The notes under the pieces are model-generated. The model was given only the letters and a program-made list of their open reading frames with translations, made no database searches and was not told where the DNA came from. A program made the translations under genes and the position numbers. Below are positions 12,504 to 22,501 of a stretch of DNA of 29,619 nucleotides, in pieces; position 1 is the stretch's first letter, and every line of letters starts with the position of its first letter. The stretch is from NCBI GenBank assembly GCA_000969725.1, contig JXSR01S045863.1. One strand, 5' to 3'. Origin of the DNA: Ophiothrix spiculata (lineage: Eukaryota; Echinodermata; Ophiuroidea; Amphilepidida; Ophiotrichidae).

Positions 12504-12959
12504 TTAGATAGGATCGACACACTTCAAACTGAAATCACATTGAGTTAGTTCATTCAAACTTGTTAATACTGTTTGGGAAATCCCTATTTCCGATTGATTG
12601 CTGTTTATATTAAACAAAATTTGAATGCCTTTTAAATGTTTCCTGCTCTTAATATCATACAATTTTTCCACAATGGTTTCCAGTAGCTCCTGAAATTTAA
12701 AGTGGCCCTCCCTTAATTCAAACAAATTGACCACAAATAGACGGTTATTTTGCCTTCCCTTGCTAACCACTGAAACATTCCATTTGAATTTGTATTCACC
12801 TATCTGGTCGTCTGGGTTCATCAACTTTGAATGGTGAAGATCTACTTTTGGACGAGGAAAAAATTGTAGATGAATGGAACCAGTTGATACAGCTGGATTA
12901 AAACAATGAGAGAACGAACACCTTTGATAACACAGCCCGTTTGGCAGATAAAATCGTGA
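12504..12959 (-). pseudogene. Protein-like open frame of about 151 codons, possible decayed LRR-type gene
   Basis: The minus strand is open from just after a TAA near 12962 to a stop at 12504, long for such AT-rich DNA. It begins RFYLPNGLCYQRCSFSHCF and continues through NPDDQIGEYKFKWNVS and KFQELLETIVEKLYDI to ISQTVLTSLNELTQCDFS. No ATG occurs in the first third. The pattern of short leucine-spaced segments ending in SLNELTQCDFSLK vaguely recalls leucine-rich repeats. No splice signals clearly connect it to the host gene. It may be an old gene fragment, part of an unrecognised nested gene, or chance. Confidence 0.3.
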
Positions 12960-13299
12960 TTATTCAACAGGGCAGCTTAAGCTTAACACATAACACACAT
13001 GCTAACACCCTGGAAACACAAATGGGAGGTATTTAAGCCTAATGGACATGCAAATACCCAAACTGCCATTCAGATGTGAACTAACAAAACCACAAATTGA
13101 CCTGAAAGCTTTCATACATCCAGGAACCTTCTTCACAAATGATCATAAGTGATGATTTTGAACGACAACATGCAGCACATAAGACGATCACTTTTTTCTC
13201 CATCTAAGTGGGGTGCTTCTTTTTAGCATACACATACCATGTTAAAATAGAGCATATAATTCATTTTATTTCCATTCACGGTGGCAAAAAAATGCAAAA

Positions 13300-13551
13300 T
13301 TAAAGCTGGTAAGCAACAAAACACCACATTCTAAATTGTGAAGTGTTAAAAACAGTGAGGTGGGGACTAATCATCCACGAACTAATATCAAATGATGTAA
13401 AAATCTCCAAATGTTTTGAATAAAGTTTGGGAATTATGTTAAACTTCTCCAATGCCCCTTTAAAGTATTTTTCCTGAATGTTGCAATCTGATAAATGCAA
13501 GAAATAAACCAGTCGGTTTTCTAATTTTATCAGCACAACAGAGCTAATTAC
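13300..13551 (-). pseudogene. LRR-like open frame fragment, upstream part of the same possible relic
   Basis: The open frame reads SSVVLIKLENRLVYFLHLSD, CNIQEKYFKGALEKF and NIIPKLYSKHLEIFTSFDIS, then SSWMISPHLTVF. The run L..LHLSDCNI...LE.F...PKL..HLEI...DISS.MIS resembles two leucine-rich repeats of the kind in invertebrate NOD-like receptors. It ends at TAA and is separated from the 12504-12959 frame by stop-rich sequence. The similarity was judged by eye. If real, it is a degraded immune-receptor fragment lodged in the intron. Confidence 0.35.
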
Positions 13552-14307
13552 TTTGGTTGTCGAAACTCAAATTACATAAATCGTTTATCTAAAAATCCCT
13601 AATTTCAGTTGCAACTTTCTATGAAAACTACTTGCCAAATGCTAAATTCTCTGTATTTCTTTCAAACATAAAACCTGTTAATTTGTCTGCGTACATCCCA
13701 ATTGTTTAGTTGAATTGTGAAGATAAATCTATGCAAATATTTGTCCCAAAAGATATCTGTGTTAGGGAGATTTAGTTATAATAATTAGTTTCTTAAATGC
13801 CTTTATCATTTAAAGTTTCTAAAGTCATTATTTGAATTTTCCTTTAAATAAATAACTTGAGCTTAGTAATTTATGTTACAAATGTCACCACATTGTGAAT
13901 TAATAATATAAATAATATCAAAATGAAATGTTAACTTTAGCTACATGTTTGCATTTGAACAAAATGTATATTTGGAGCTTGGTCTGATAATCCATCTAAT
14001 TTCGTCAACGCCTATGAAATTTCATGGATGGCTAAGTATGGTATATTCCAAATGTCATTATGGAAATATGACTAATGAAAATACTAAGAACACCGAGCTT
14101 ACATACTTGTGCATCGCTATGGAAACTCTAACATATACACGACACAATCTAAGGAAATGAGTCGGATGTCGTCAATGTTTAGTTTGGATTTTTTATAACA
14201 TCCCAACAAATGTGCATAAAAATGTTCCATTTTGATCAAAACCCGTCATGTATTGGTCATCTGCTTCCAAAGATACAATTTTTGGATCTTTATTTTAAAC
14301 ACAATGA

Positions 14308-14512
14308 CATACTTGCCAACATTCTAATTTCAGAAACAGGGACAAATGGGAGAAATTGTTTAAAAAGAGGGACATTTCCGAATTTCCTATACATTACTAT
14401 GTAGAGATATTTGCAAAAAGAGGGACACCTACTAAAATCACGGCGTTTTATGGCATTTAGTTTCGGTCAAAAGAGGGATGTCCCTCCAAAAGAGGGACAG
14501 TTGGCAAGTATT
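14308..14512 (+). mobile_element. MITE, about 205 bp, ATACTTGCCAAC terminal repeats
   Basis: Inverted ends ATACTTGCCAAC and GTTGGCAAGTAT are perfect over 12 bases, and CAATGA flanks both sides (14302-14307 and 14513-14518) as a target duplication. The interior has several copies of AGAGGGAC. Ends of this type occur on miniature DNA transposons in many animals, as far as I recall. No coding capacity. Confidence 0.85.
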
Positions 14513-15114
14513 CAATGAAAATCATTTTTTTCTCATTTTTTATTGCCCTGCAATTTAAAATCCATGTTTCCGACATCTGATTCATTCCACTTGATCATGT
14601 CAGATATATTGCTTTGAAAGATTGGATCATCTGTACTATTAGGACCCACCCTGCTGGATTCACTTCAACATTTCTGTACTTTTAATCATATAAAATCTTG
14701 GAGAATACAGGAAGACTGTATTCAATATATCTTTTAGACTGGATTTATGTAAAATCAAAAGGAAGACATCTGGGGCAATGATCTTTCAAAATCTACTTGA
14801 TAGTCCATTCAGAATCAGATCAAGCTCCTAAAAATACAATTCTATGATGATCTAAAAGCACTAACATCTAAGCGAGCAAAGACAAGGAAGAAATGCTCAA
14901 ACTAGACTTGTCCATCCAATCGTGCCTTAGCTTCCTTGTCGATATAACATCCTTGTCCATTTTATCTCATTTTCTGGTTAATTGAGCATAATTCAAGTGG
15001 ATAGTTGTCCTCCACTCCCATGGATGTAATGGTCAACAAGGATGCTTGGGCTTACGATGTGGAAAGATGGCAATATGATAACTGCCAGTTAAGTGGCCAG
15101 CATAAGTAGCTCAG

Positions 15115-15278
15115 CTATACTTTGTTCATAGCTAAATTGATAAAAATGTAATATTACACTCTGTTCGAAGATTAAAAGGCAAATGTTATCTGGGTGTAAT
15201 ATCATAGATGGTCTATCGTGATTAAATCATATGAGTTTTGGAACAGCAAAGTGCAATTTAGTTACGAACAAAGTATAG
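15115..15278. mobile_element. MITE-like inverted repeat, about 164 bp
   Basis: The left end CTATACTTTGTTCATAGCTA and the reverse complement of the right end, CTATACTTTGTTCGTAACTA, match at all but two positions and the similarity continues inward (AAATTG). A second nested inverted pair (GTAATATTACAC and GTGTAATATC) would extend the hairpin. It lies about 160 bp downstream of the TM exon in transcript order. Confidence 0.75.
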
Positions 15279-15637
15279 GAATATGCATGCACATAACAAA
15301 CATGCTTATGTTGCATTGCTGTGTTAATAAAGTAAATGAATTAGTATCATGGTTATTATCAGAATATTGGAAATTTGTTTGGTTATTGTAGGTGGGAAAT
15401 GAATTAAATGTGAAATAGTTTGACAAGGACTAAATAGAAGAAAAGTTTCTACCTCGTATTAAAAGCTTTAGAGTGATGTTTGTTTAAGAAACTAGTGGAT
15501 TGAACTTCAAGAAATAGGTGGATTGAATTTAGACATGAGTTGAAATGTGCTGGGACGTAATTGATCGGGACCAAAATAACTGAGGTTTTTGCTGAGGAAT
15601 GGGCAGCAGAGAGAGGATAAAAAAGAAGAACACCTAC

Positions 15638-15814
15638 TTGAACCGAATATGCATTCGTCCGTGTCGGTCCGCTCATAATTACCCTTGTTCTTGCGACTGT
15701 GTACGATGTAGATAATGATGAAGAATGCGATGATGAAAGCGATCCAGCCGAGCGCTAGGAAGATGATGAGTACCTGGAGCGAGTTCTGAGAGCTCACCAA
15801 GCTGCCGGTTTGCC
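15638..15814 (-). CDS. Transmembrane exon of a type I single-pass receptor, neurexin-like
   Basis: This 177-nt exon has the same length and 1-1 phase as the Gly-rich exon before it. The acceptor is CTCCTAAAACAG and the donor TTCAA|GTAGGT. It encodes GQTGSLVSSQNS, then about 26 hydrophobic residues (LQVLIIFLALGWIAFIIAFF, IIIYIV), then HSRKNKGNYERTDTDE and CIFGS. The basic stop-transfer HSRKNK puts the C-terminus in the cytosol. The Lys-Gly-x-Tyr sequence with acidic residues just inside the membrane resembles the protein 4.1-binding juxtamembrane motif of neurexins, Casprs, CADMs and glycophorin C (RNRDEGSY or RHKGTY types). Joining to the terminal exon gives GSN-MKKVAL. Neurexin is the best guess because of the acidic Cys and Thr-rich stalk upstream. 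Caspr, Crumbs or CADM-like proteins are alternatives. Confidence 0.9.
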
Positions 15815-15934
15815 CTGTTTTAGGAGAGGTCAAGAGAGGGAAAATTGAGGTCAGTTTTAAAACAAAATATGGTTAATAAGCATGAGCAGGGATGCATGGC
15901 ACACCAAAAGATACTGGGCACATTTGGGGATGCT

Positions 15935-16172
15935 TGACACAATTGATAAACAATATTCCAGTGTTGCTGTAACACTTTTATATGCTTAAAACAGTATGTA
16001 GAAAACATATTGTGTGCAATTTGGAAACAAATTCTTACAAGGTGAAAAAATGACACAGATGATAAAAAATATTCCAGTGTTGCTATCACACTTTTATATG
16101 CTTTGAAAACAGTATGTTGCAACGACATATTGAGTGCAATTTGGAAACAAATTCATACAAGGTAAAAAAATG
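15935..16172 (+). repeat. Tandem duplication, two copies of about 118 bp
   Basis: Copy 1 starts at 15935 and copy 2 at 16051, both beginning TGACACA and containing ATATTCCAGTGTTGCT, ACTTTTATATGCTT and TTGGAAACAAATTC. They differ by small indels. The copies begin about 120 bp upstream of the TM exon acceptor in transcript order. Confidence 0.9.
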
Positions 16173-17095
16173 TTTGAAATAAATATCAACTGGAAAACAT
16201 GTGAAATGCAAAAATAAACAACAATTTGAAAGTAATGTGCATTTTTTTATATATTGACATATTGAAAACATGTGGGGAACAAGAAAAATGCAATATCAAA
16301 ATGCAAGGTAAATAAATATTTACAAATTGGATTTGTTTTCTACATGCGTGGGTGTGTTGCACAGCGCATGCATTCTTTTCTATTGCTATCGGGAATAATA
16401 TGGACATTTATTGACAATATTTCAACAATATATGCAGGTGTTAATATTGATGGACATAAACATGAGGATATTGTTCAAGACATGGAACACATGTATAATA
16501 TGACAAACAGGAATTTATGACGATATTATGCCGGAAATTATAGATATATGGCTGAAGAGTATTTCTTTTAAAAAAAGGTGAAATTTCACAACAAACTAAA
16601 AAATATACATTTTTGTTTTAAATCTTCAAAAATAATGCAGATTTCTCTTGTGGGTTGTGAGAGGTATAATAAATGAAACAAAATTCTAACTTTTCACCAA
16701 GAATTGAATATGCTCATAAGTGGGCACTCTCATTACTAAGCTAGATGACATGAAAATAGATTTTAATCTTTTCACTTTCAGGGCAATTCCACGCTTCTTT
16801 TCACATCTTTAGAGAAAAGATAGAATTGTACAAAAATAGGACAAATGCTCTGAATGTACTGTAAAATGAATACTTGGAACCATTAATGGTTACTATGAAC
16901 TAAATTATTTTCCTCAGCCGTAGCTATTTAGCTAGCATGAATTTTTATAAAAAGAAATTTACAGCGTCGCTATATGACAAACATACAAGACTAAAAATAA
17001 TTGAAAATGAAATTCTTGATTTCAAAGAAAAATATTATTTCTTTCCCTAGTTAATACCATTACAAAATTAAGGTGTAACCACTCAAGCCCAGTGA

Positions 17096-17101
17096 TTTAT
17101 T
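17096..17101 (-). promoter_or_regulatory. Polyadenylation signal AATAAA of the short (secreted) form
   Basis: A canonical AATAAA on the minus strand lies 23 nt after the TAG of the alternative terminal exon, followed by a sequence suitable for cleavage. The resulting 3'UTR would be only about 40-60 nt, which supports a real transcript end here rather than a retained intron. Confidence 0.5.
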
Positions 17102-17123
17102 ATCTGGTGCATTCAGAGTCCAG

Positions 17124-17470
17124 CTATTTCATCAGTGCAACATCACTCGATACGCAGTCTTTACACGCGCTACGAGAGGTGCGTTTTAAAATGTCAAGAC
17201 TGCGTACTGAGTGATTTGTCAGTGGTGGAAATCGGTGGTCTCTGAACGCACCGTAAATGTCATCGCATAAAGTGTCCATTGTCTTGGCATGAACTATCTT
17301 GTTTGTAGACAAAGTGAATGTCCTTGTCAAGGCTAACAGCCCCAAACAAACATTTTCCTTGATTGAAGGATGCTTGTGATCCAATCCAGTCACAAATTTA
17401 GCCTCAACTTTGTCCTTACTTTTGCAATTCACATAGCTTGGGCTAATTGATGTTACAAGTAAGGGTGTGT
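17124..17470 (-). CDS. Alternative terminal exon encoding a secreted, Cys-containing C-terminus
   Basis: The acceptor TGTCTGTTTTCAG is strong. The exon enters in phase 1 exactly like the TM exon, stays open for 114 codons and ends in TAG; AATAAA follows 23 nt later. It starts TPLLVTSISPSYVNCKSK, continues through SIKENVCLGLLALTRTF and ends ACKDCVSSDVALMK. I count five Cys, one NHS sequon and no hydrophobic TM helix. Spliced after the exon at 20702-20878 (split codon becomes Asp), it replaces the TM and cytoplasmic exons, so the product would be soluble. Vertebrate NRXN3 is known to make soluble isoforms from splice site 5 at this same position. I do not recognise the domain. The 3' half has CpG content well above intron level. 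It could instead belong to a nested gene. Confidence 0.6.
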
Positions 17471-18350
17471 CTGAAAACAGACAAATATTTATTGTGCATG
17501 GTAAACTAAAATTTCCAGCAATCATTTCAATTTTGATCATATCCCACAAAACCCAGGCACACAATTTGCAAAATATGAGCTTTCTTGTAGTACGAAAATC
17601 TCCAATTCAATGTTTGAAAATGGAGAAATTGAAAGATAATTGAACGCACATCTTTTAACCAAATAATATTAGATGGCACAGTCAGTGGTGTAAAAGCATA
17701 TAGCCAGAAGGATTTGTAAATCCTTAATTTTTTTTGAGTTTCTTTACACTTTCAGTAGCTACTTAGCCCCCCCCCCTTGCCTGTCAGTGTTTAGCAACTG
17801 GGCTGAGTGGTCACTTGAGAATATTTAATCCATGCATGCATAAAACATACGAATATAGTACTAGCAATTATCACTCAAGACATACAGCATTTACAACAGT
17901 TTTATTCCTGTACAACAAATTAATCAGTAAACACCATCTGTCAACTAATTTACTGACTATATGGTTATTATTACAATCATATAATTGGACCATGCATGGT
18001 AGTGCCAAGCAACTACATTATCTATCACTGGAACAAAACACAAGTTGTTATTAATTTCCTTAGAAAAAAATACATGCTATTTTAAATTAAACATGGATAT
18101 GCTTTTGTGTAGAAAATGAATTCAGTCCATCTTACTTATCATATAGCAACATTGACTTTAATCAGAAAAGAATTCACATTCGACACACAAAATACATTAA
18201 TTTTCATATATATCACAAAACGGCGATGTAATAAATCATACTGAGCAGCAATTCTACCTACTAGATGGCTGTGCAGTGAATGAAAATAAACAATATATCA
18301 AAGTTAATGTGCTGTGTCAAAAATAATTGTGTTCAAGGCATAATTGACTA

Positions 18351-18550
18351 GATCTAGAACCACTGGCAGTGCTGCTGAAATATACAAGATATCATACATT
18401 CATTATAATGCAGGCTGAGAATTGATGAATAGTCACATAAAAGCATGAGAAAAATCTACGCATACACTAAGATCTAGAATCACTGACAGGCAGGCATTGC
18501 TGAAACATAAAAAATATCAAACATTATCGGCAGATCATGAATGGTGAGCA
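18351..18550 (+). repeat. Diverged direct repeat, two copies about 120 bp apart
   Basis: GATCTAGAACCACTGGCAG and GATCTAGAATCACTGACAG begin two related stretches, each followed by a GCTGAAAYATA segment and an AAGATATCA or AAAATATCA motif. Intronic and non-coding. Confidence 0.6.
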
Positions 18551-18601
18551 ATGAGAGAGACTTTGCATACCAAATGCAGAAATACTAGTGCACAAAATCG
18601 C

Positions 18602-18742
18602 AACAAACAGGCTGTAAAATGCGACTGAATGATATCAATTTCTTACATACTGAAAAAGAAGCTACTTTTATAAATATAAGTTTCCACATTTTCAACAGAT
18701 TTCTTTTAAATTCATTCCGCACTTTGTTACAGCCTGTTTGTT
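18602..18742. mobile_element. MITE-like inverted repeat, about 141 bp
   Basis: The left end AACAAACAGGCTGTAAAATG pairs with the right end, whose reverse complement reads AACAAACAGGCTGTAACAAA; an indel separates the inner GTGCG match. It lies 140 bp from the candidate microexon and could fold into a hairpin in the pre-mRNA. Confidence 0.7.
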
Positions 18743-18879
18743 ACACCATTTAGAGAGAAAAGAGCAAACCACAGTTATTTGGCAAGACCCCAATATACTT
18801 CACTTGAGAGCGGCAATTAAAACAGGGATTTAAATTTTCATATAAAAAATGGTCGTCTTCCTTTTATTATTTTACTCAC

Positions 18880-18891
18880 TAGTAGTTTCGT
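18880..18891 (-). CDS. Candidate 12-nt in-frame microexon in the stalk
   Basis: Acceptor ATGCTCCTGATTATCCAG is followed after only 12 nt by the donor ACTA|GTGAGT. The length is a multiple of three and it fits phase 1 on both sides. Joined to the Gly-rich exon it would insert Asp-Glu-Thr-Thr and change the following Gly to Arg just outside the membrane. The acidic and Thr residues agree with the stalk. Neural microexons of this size are well known in synaptic receptor genes, but coding content cannot be judged in 12 nt. Confidence 0.35.
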
Positions 18892-19233
18892 CTGGATAAT
18901 CAGGAGCATTAAGTTCAAACAAAATTACAAAATATCAGTTAAAAAACATTTGTTTCTTTTGATCGATGTACAGCATGACATTTTTAAGCAAAGCATGATG
19001 AGTCAGTTTTCATTCCAATACCAGAATATATAAAAACATTGCCGACAATTCTCCTTCACCACGTTTCCTATTCACCATGTTCATTTGATAAAACTAAAGG
19101 CATGACACTTTAAAGCAAGGCTAGATTCAGTTTACAACACTTTTCTTTATGAACTGCCTGCTATGTTCTTTAAGAAACTTGGTGACTTTAATATGACATG
19201 GAAATGAAAGCTTATAAGTGCAACGATCTTGCA

Positions 19234-19255
19234 GGCATCGCGGTAAGATGTCAGC
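19234..19255 (+). repeat. 22-bp sequence also found as an insert at 21464-21485
   Basis: The 22 bases starting GGCATCGCGGTAAGATGTCA are identical at both places in the same orientation. The surrounding 19220-19300 segment is GC-rich compared with the intron and may be part of a dispersed repeat. Confidence 0.9.
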
Positions 19256-20313
19256 CTTCATAAGACGGATTGAAGCACCCACAGGCGCCTTTTTCAGGAA
19301 GAAATGTAATGAACAAGAAAATTTAACTGCTTCTGTTTTTTGCCAATAAACCTTTCTGCAGACTTGATTTACTGCGATGTTCTACCGCTTCATAACTTAA
19401 GGGCATATCATGATAGTGCTTGTCAAAGTTTTTTTTTAGCGAGCAACGTCATATTGTAACCTGTATTTCACACCTTGAAGCAACGCCATAATCTCACCGG
19501 GTCATGGAGTGTGATATCATTACAAAATTCATCCTTCATAAAAAATGATTCACTTTTGCGGTGCTGACAGTGTCACCCTTGGAAAAACATGCGATAACGT
19601 TAAGACTTAGTCTCCTTCCTTTCATACTACTTCTCAGATTCTACTTGAACTGACACTTATAAACTGTAAGCTTAAAGGTGAAACACAATATGGAAGTGAA
19701 TTTTACTTTTGATCTCTATTGAATGATGCATAACGGCATAATTCTTCTGGATAAACATCTGTATTATCTTTCATGGAACAAGCGCAATTTGGGAGAGACA
19801 AAAATACAGGGTTTCTTTGGAACAAACACATCTTGGCAAGACATGGGTAAATGAATGCGAGATACAATGGGGGAACAAGATAGAAAAATAGGAAAATATT
19901 TAAAAAAGGGAGTAAAAAATTAACTAAACTGAAACAGGATTTAATAGACAAAATAAAATTAATCAAATTAAAGTTGAAGAAAGGATAAAATTGGGGAACC
20001 AAATTTTTAACTGCTAACAAAATGAACTGAAACAAGAACTAAAAAGAATGAGAAAATGATCTTTTAAAAGAGGCATCCATATTGGAGAACATGAACTATG
20101 TCGTCCTAGCTAATTTCATCTTCATAGGCATACAGATCAGAAGAAACTTGCTAGAGAAAATTCAGTTAAGTTCACAAAAATGGATGTCCGTATTGAATGA
20201 TTACATTTTTTTCTAATTATCTAGTAAATCTATGGACCTAAACAAAAAGATAGAGCTGCTCATAAAAACCTTCAATGAATTTGATGATATGGGATTAAAT
20301 AAAAACCACTCAC

Positions 20314-20344
20314 AAGAACAGAGGTGTTAGTAGTGGATACACAC
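20314..20344 (-). CDS. Candidate 31-nt frame-shifting cassette exon (low confidence)
   Basis: A long pyrimidine-rich tract ending TACCAG is followed after 31 nt by the strong donor CTT|GTGAGT. Entered in phase 1 it reads VYPLLTPLF and leaves in phase 2. The TM exon would then be read out of frame and stop after a few codons, giving a secreted product. Entered in phase 2 it reads CVSTTNTSVL, which suits a stalk but does not match its neighbours' phase. The splice sites are good, but the coding evidence is weak. It may be a regulated poison exon or chance. Confidence 0.25.
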
Positions 20345-20701
20345 CTGGTATACATGAAACAACCGGACAGGTTAACCACAACACAATACAGGAAGGAGTG
20401 AAAACTGTCAAAATGTCATTGCTTAACTATGTCATGGCATAACATTCAAAAGCTAGGAAGACACACATTTGGTACAAAACAGTGGGTTAGTCTATCATCT
20501 ACTGCATATCATTTCAAACAATCTTCCTTTTTCCAATTGGATTAATGAAGATGTTAGCTGTAACTATGGCTACGAGCTCATGATCGACCCATTCAGGGAG
20601 CAGTTATATGGATGAGGTTTATATGTTAATTAGGGGGAGGAGTGAGGATTTAAAGCCGCCAATCTTGATAAGATTAAATAGTGAAGACAAAGGGGTCTTA
20701 C

Positions 20702-20878
20702 CACCGACTACGGGTTTGATATCATTGTCGTTGCCAGTTGGTTTGCTCGGGGAAGATGTCTTGCCTGAAGGCCCACCAGCGCCACCGTCTCCGCCTAGAC
20801 CTGGTATCTCGTTGCCCATCGTCGTCGTCTCTGCATCGTTTTTCTTGGTGATGGGTTTAGATTTCCATGTAGTGCCCC
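20702..20878 (-). CDS. Internal exon: Lys/Thr and Gly-rich membrane-proximal stalk
   Basis: This 177-nt exon (59 codons) is phase 1 to phase 1. The acceptor ends CAAATAG and the donor is GTCGGTG|GTAAGA, a near-consensus site. It encodes a Thr/Lys-rich start (GTTWKSKPITKKNDAETTT), then a flexible low-complexity stretch (GLGGDGGAGGPSGKTSSPSK), ending DIKPVVG. This is the last extracellular piece before the TM exon, and the junction gives VVGGQTGSL. It is also the likely splice source for the alternative terminal exon at 17124-17470 (Asp at the junction) or for the 12-nt microexon. A plus-strand open frame across the same bases is a shadow. Confidence is high because of the donor strength, exact phase and GC shift against the flanking introns. 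Confidence 0.85.
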
Positions 20879-21397
20879 CTATTTGATTAATTCGGCATAA
20901 TGAGCAGAAAGATAAAGTGAGTCTAGATGATAATAGCAGTGATATAAAGTGAATGTGATATACTACTAGAAAAGATTACTGGCTTACCTACAGCTTATTT
21001 TTTTTAAATCTAAATAAAACAAGATTATTCCTCAATTAAATCCTTAATTCTTGAACAGAAGTTATTGCTAATTAACTTAAACCTGAACCTAAAGAACAAA
21101 TTATTGTAATTATTGCTTATTTGCTAAAAATTTGAAACCATATTAATGTAAATCTGTTCATTAGTTTTAATTTTAAATGATCTTATAATATTTGTAATAA
21201 GGGACCTAAATACTGGATTTCTCAACAACTCACTCCTAATATTTATTTATTCTCCCAACTTACATTTCATAAATACATAATAATAAATAATTGCTATCTT
21301 ATCATTATCATATCTAAGACTGAAGTCAAATAAATTTCAAAACGACATTTTCGCTTCATGCAACATTTAACACTCAGCCAATTTTAAAAACTGAAAA

Positions 21398-21551
21398 TAG
21401 CATCAAAATACAACGAACAAGATCTTCTTTACATGCAGGATTTTTAATATAAAGCTTCTGATTGGCATCGCGGTAAGATGTCAGCTAGCATCAAAATACA
21501 ACGAACAAGATCTTCTTTACATGCAGGATTTTTAATATAAAGCTTCTGATT
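21398..21551 (+). repeat. 66-bp direct duplication separated by a 22-bp insert
   Basis: Copies 21398-21463 and 21486-21551 are identical and are separated by exactly 22 bases that match 19234-19255. The junctions are clean on both sides. Confidence 0.95.
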
Positions 21552-21937
21552 TTTATTGGTTTGATTTAGGGTAAATATTTGTAGTAATGTTACAATTTCT
21601 TAATACAGGAGTGTGTATCTATAATGAATGTTCCTACTTGTGTATAATTCTAGACTGGTGTGTGACAGAAAGAGGTTAGTTGTGTGTATGTTTATGTGAC
21701 TTGGAAAGTATTATTAACGATGTTTGGAAGAAATCTGGTGCATTTATAAAGTACAGACATGAGTACCATACGAGTGATATATTGCATGTGTACGAGACAT
21801 TAATTGTATAGTTACAATGTGACCTACATTTGATGTAATATGTGGATGCATAACAAAAGTTACATTTAATGATAATTAACGAAACCACTTTTACTCGGAT
21901 TTACAACAATTTCTATCAAATACGCAAAGTGCCATAC

Positions 21938-22255
21938 AATGGCGTGCCCAGGATTTTCTGAGTGGTGGGGGAAAAAAGCAAAAAAAGTACACCCCAATTT
22001 TTTTGACATGGCTTTTGAAAACTGACAAGAAAAAATGAAAAGTCTCACAAACGCACAATCTTTTTCAACAATTTTTTTATACCTTTCATACTATTTTTCT
22101 TCTCTTCTTTTTTCTTTTGAATTTTTTCTCTCCTTCCCTTTCTTTTTCTATTCTTTTTAATTTTCCAGGTCCCCAAATGGACCTTCCCCCCTCCCCTGAC
22201 TGACAAACTGAGCTGGGGGCACGTTCCCCCGGACCCCCTTTGGGCACTCCACTGG
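21938..22255. mobile_element. MITE-like element with GTGCCCA ends, about 318 bp
   Basis: The left end TGGCGTGCCCA and the right end, reverse complement TGGAGTGCCCA, form terminal inverted repeats, flanked by TAC on both sides. The interior carries G-rich then C-rich ends and a pyrimidine-rich centre. Ends of this GTGCCCAGG type recur in invertebrate genomes in my experience. No transposase frame; the 79-codon minus-strand frame is low complexity. Confidence 0.7.
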
Positions 22256-22480
22256 TACCATATAGAACAAATACTTGTATCCAAAAGTGGAGATTAGTTT
22301 AGAATGAATATGGGTCCCACATCAAATTTTCACACAAAAAAAAATCAATTTTTCATTTTGATACTTCGTGACCTAAATATTGTCTCTTGACAGTGCATGA
22401 TAACTATAAGTCAGAATATACATGGTGCTCCTTTGAAAAAGAAATCCAAACAACAAGATACAAGTATTGTGCACTTGATC

Positions 22481-22501
22481 AAATAAATAAATAAATAAAT
22501 T
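22481..22501 (+). repeat. (AAAT)n microsatellite
   Basis: Five perfect AAAT units in intronic DNA. Confidence 0.9.

Larger units (their letters stand above)
9814..15637 (-). other. Intron between the TM exon and the 39-nt exon
   Basis: This large intron holds three MITE-like elements, two protein-like open frames that may be a gene relic, and several weak exon candidates between 10.4 and 11.3 kb. The other parts show nothing recognisable. Confidence 0.55.
15815..20701 (-). other. Interval between stalk and TM exons, with alternative 3' end
   Basis: Contains the alternative terminal exon, the microexon and 31-nt candidates, a tandem duplication, a diverged 80-bp direct repeat (18351-18430 and 18471-18550), an inverted-repeat element and a 10-base poly-C run (17767-17776). 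The remaining sequence is AT-rich without recognised features. Confidence 0.55.

Noticed and set aside
15449-15637. Extension of the TM open frame past the chosen donor
   Set aside because: The donor TTCAA|GTAGGT gives a perfect phase and Asn codon with the tail exon; the read-through sequence is Cys/Ser-rich, ends in a stop and lacks a poly(A) signal nearby.
19493-19529. 36-nt segment ending CCCG|GTGAGAT
   Set aside because: In phase 1 it has an immediate TGA; it is open only in phases that do not match the neighbouring exons, and the acceptor is weak.
22045-22284. 79-codon minus-strand open frame rich in Lys, Arg and Glu
   Set aside because: Low-complexity translation of the purine-rich centre of a MITE-like element.
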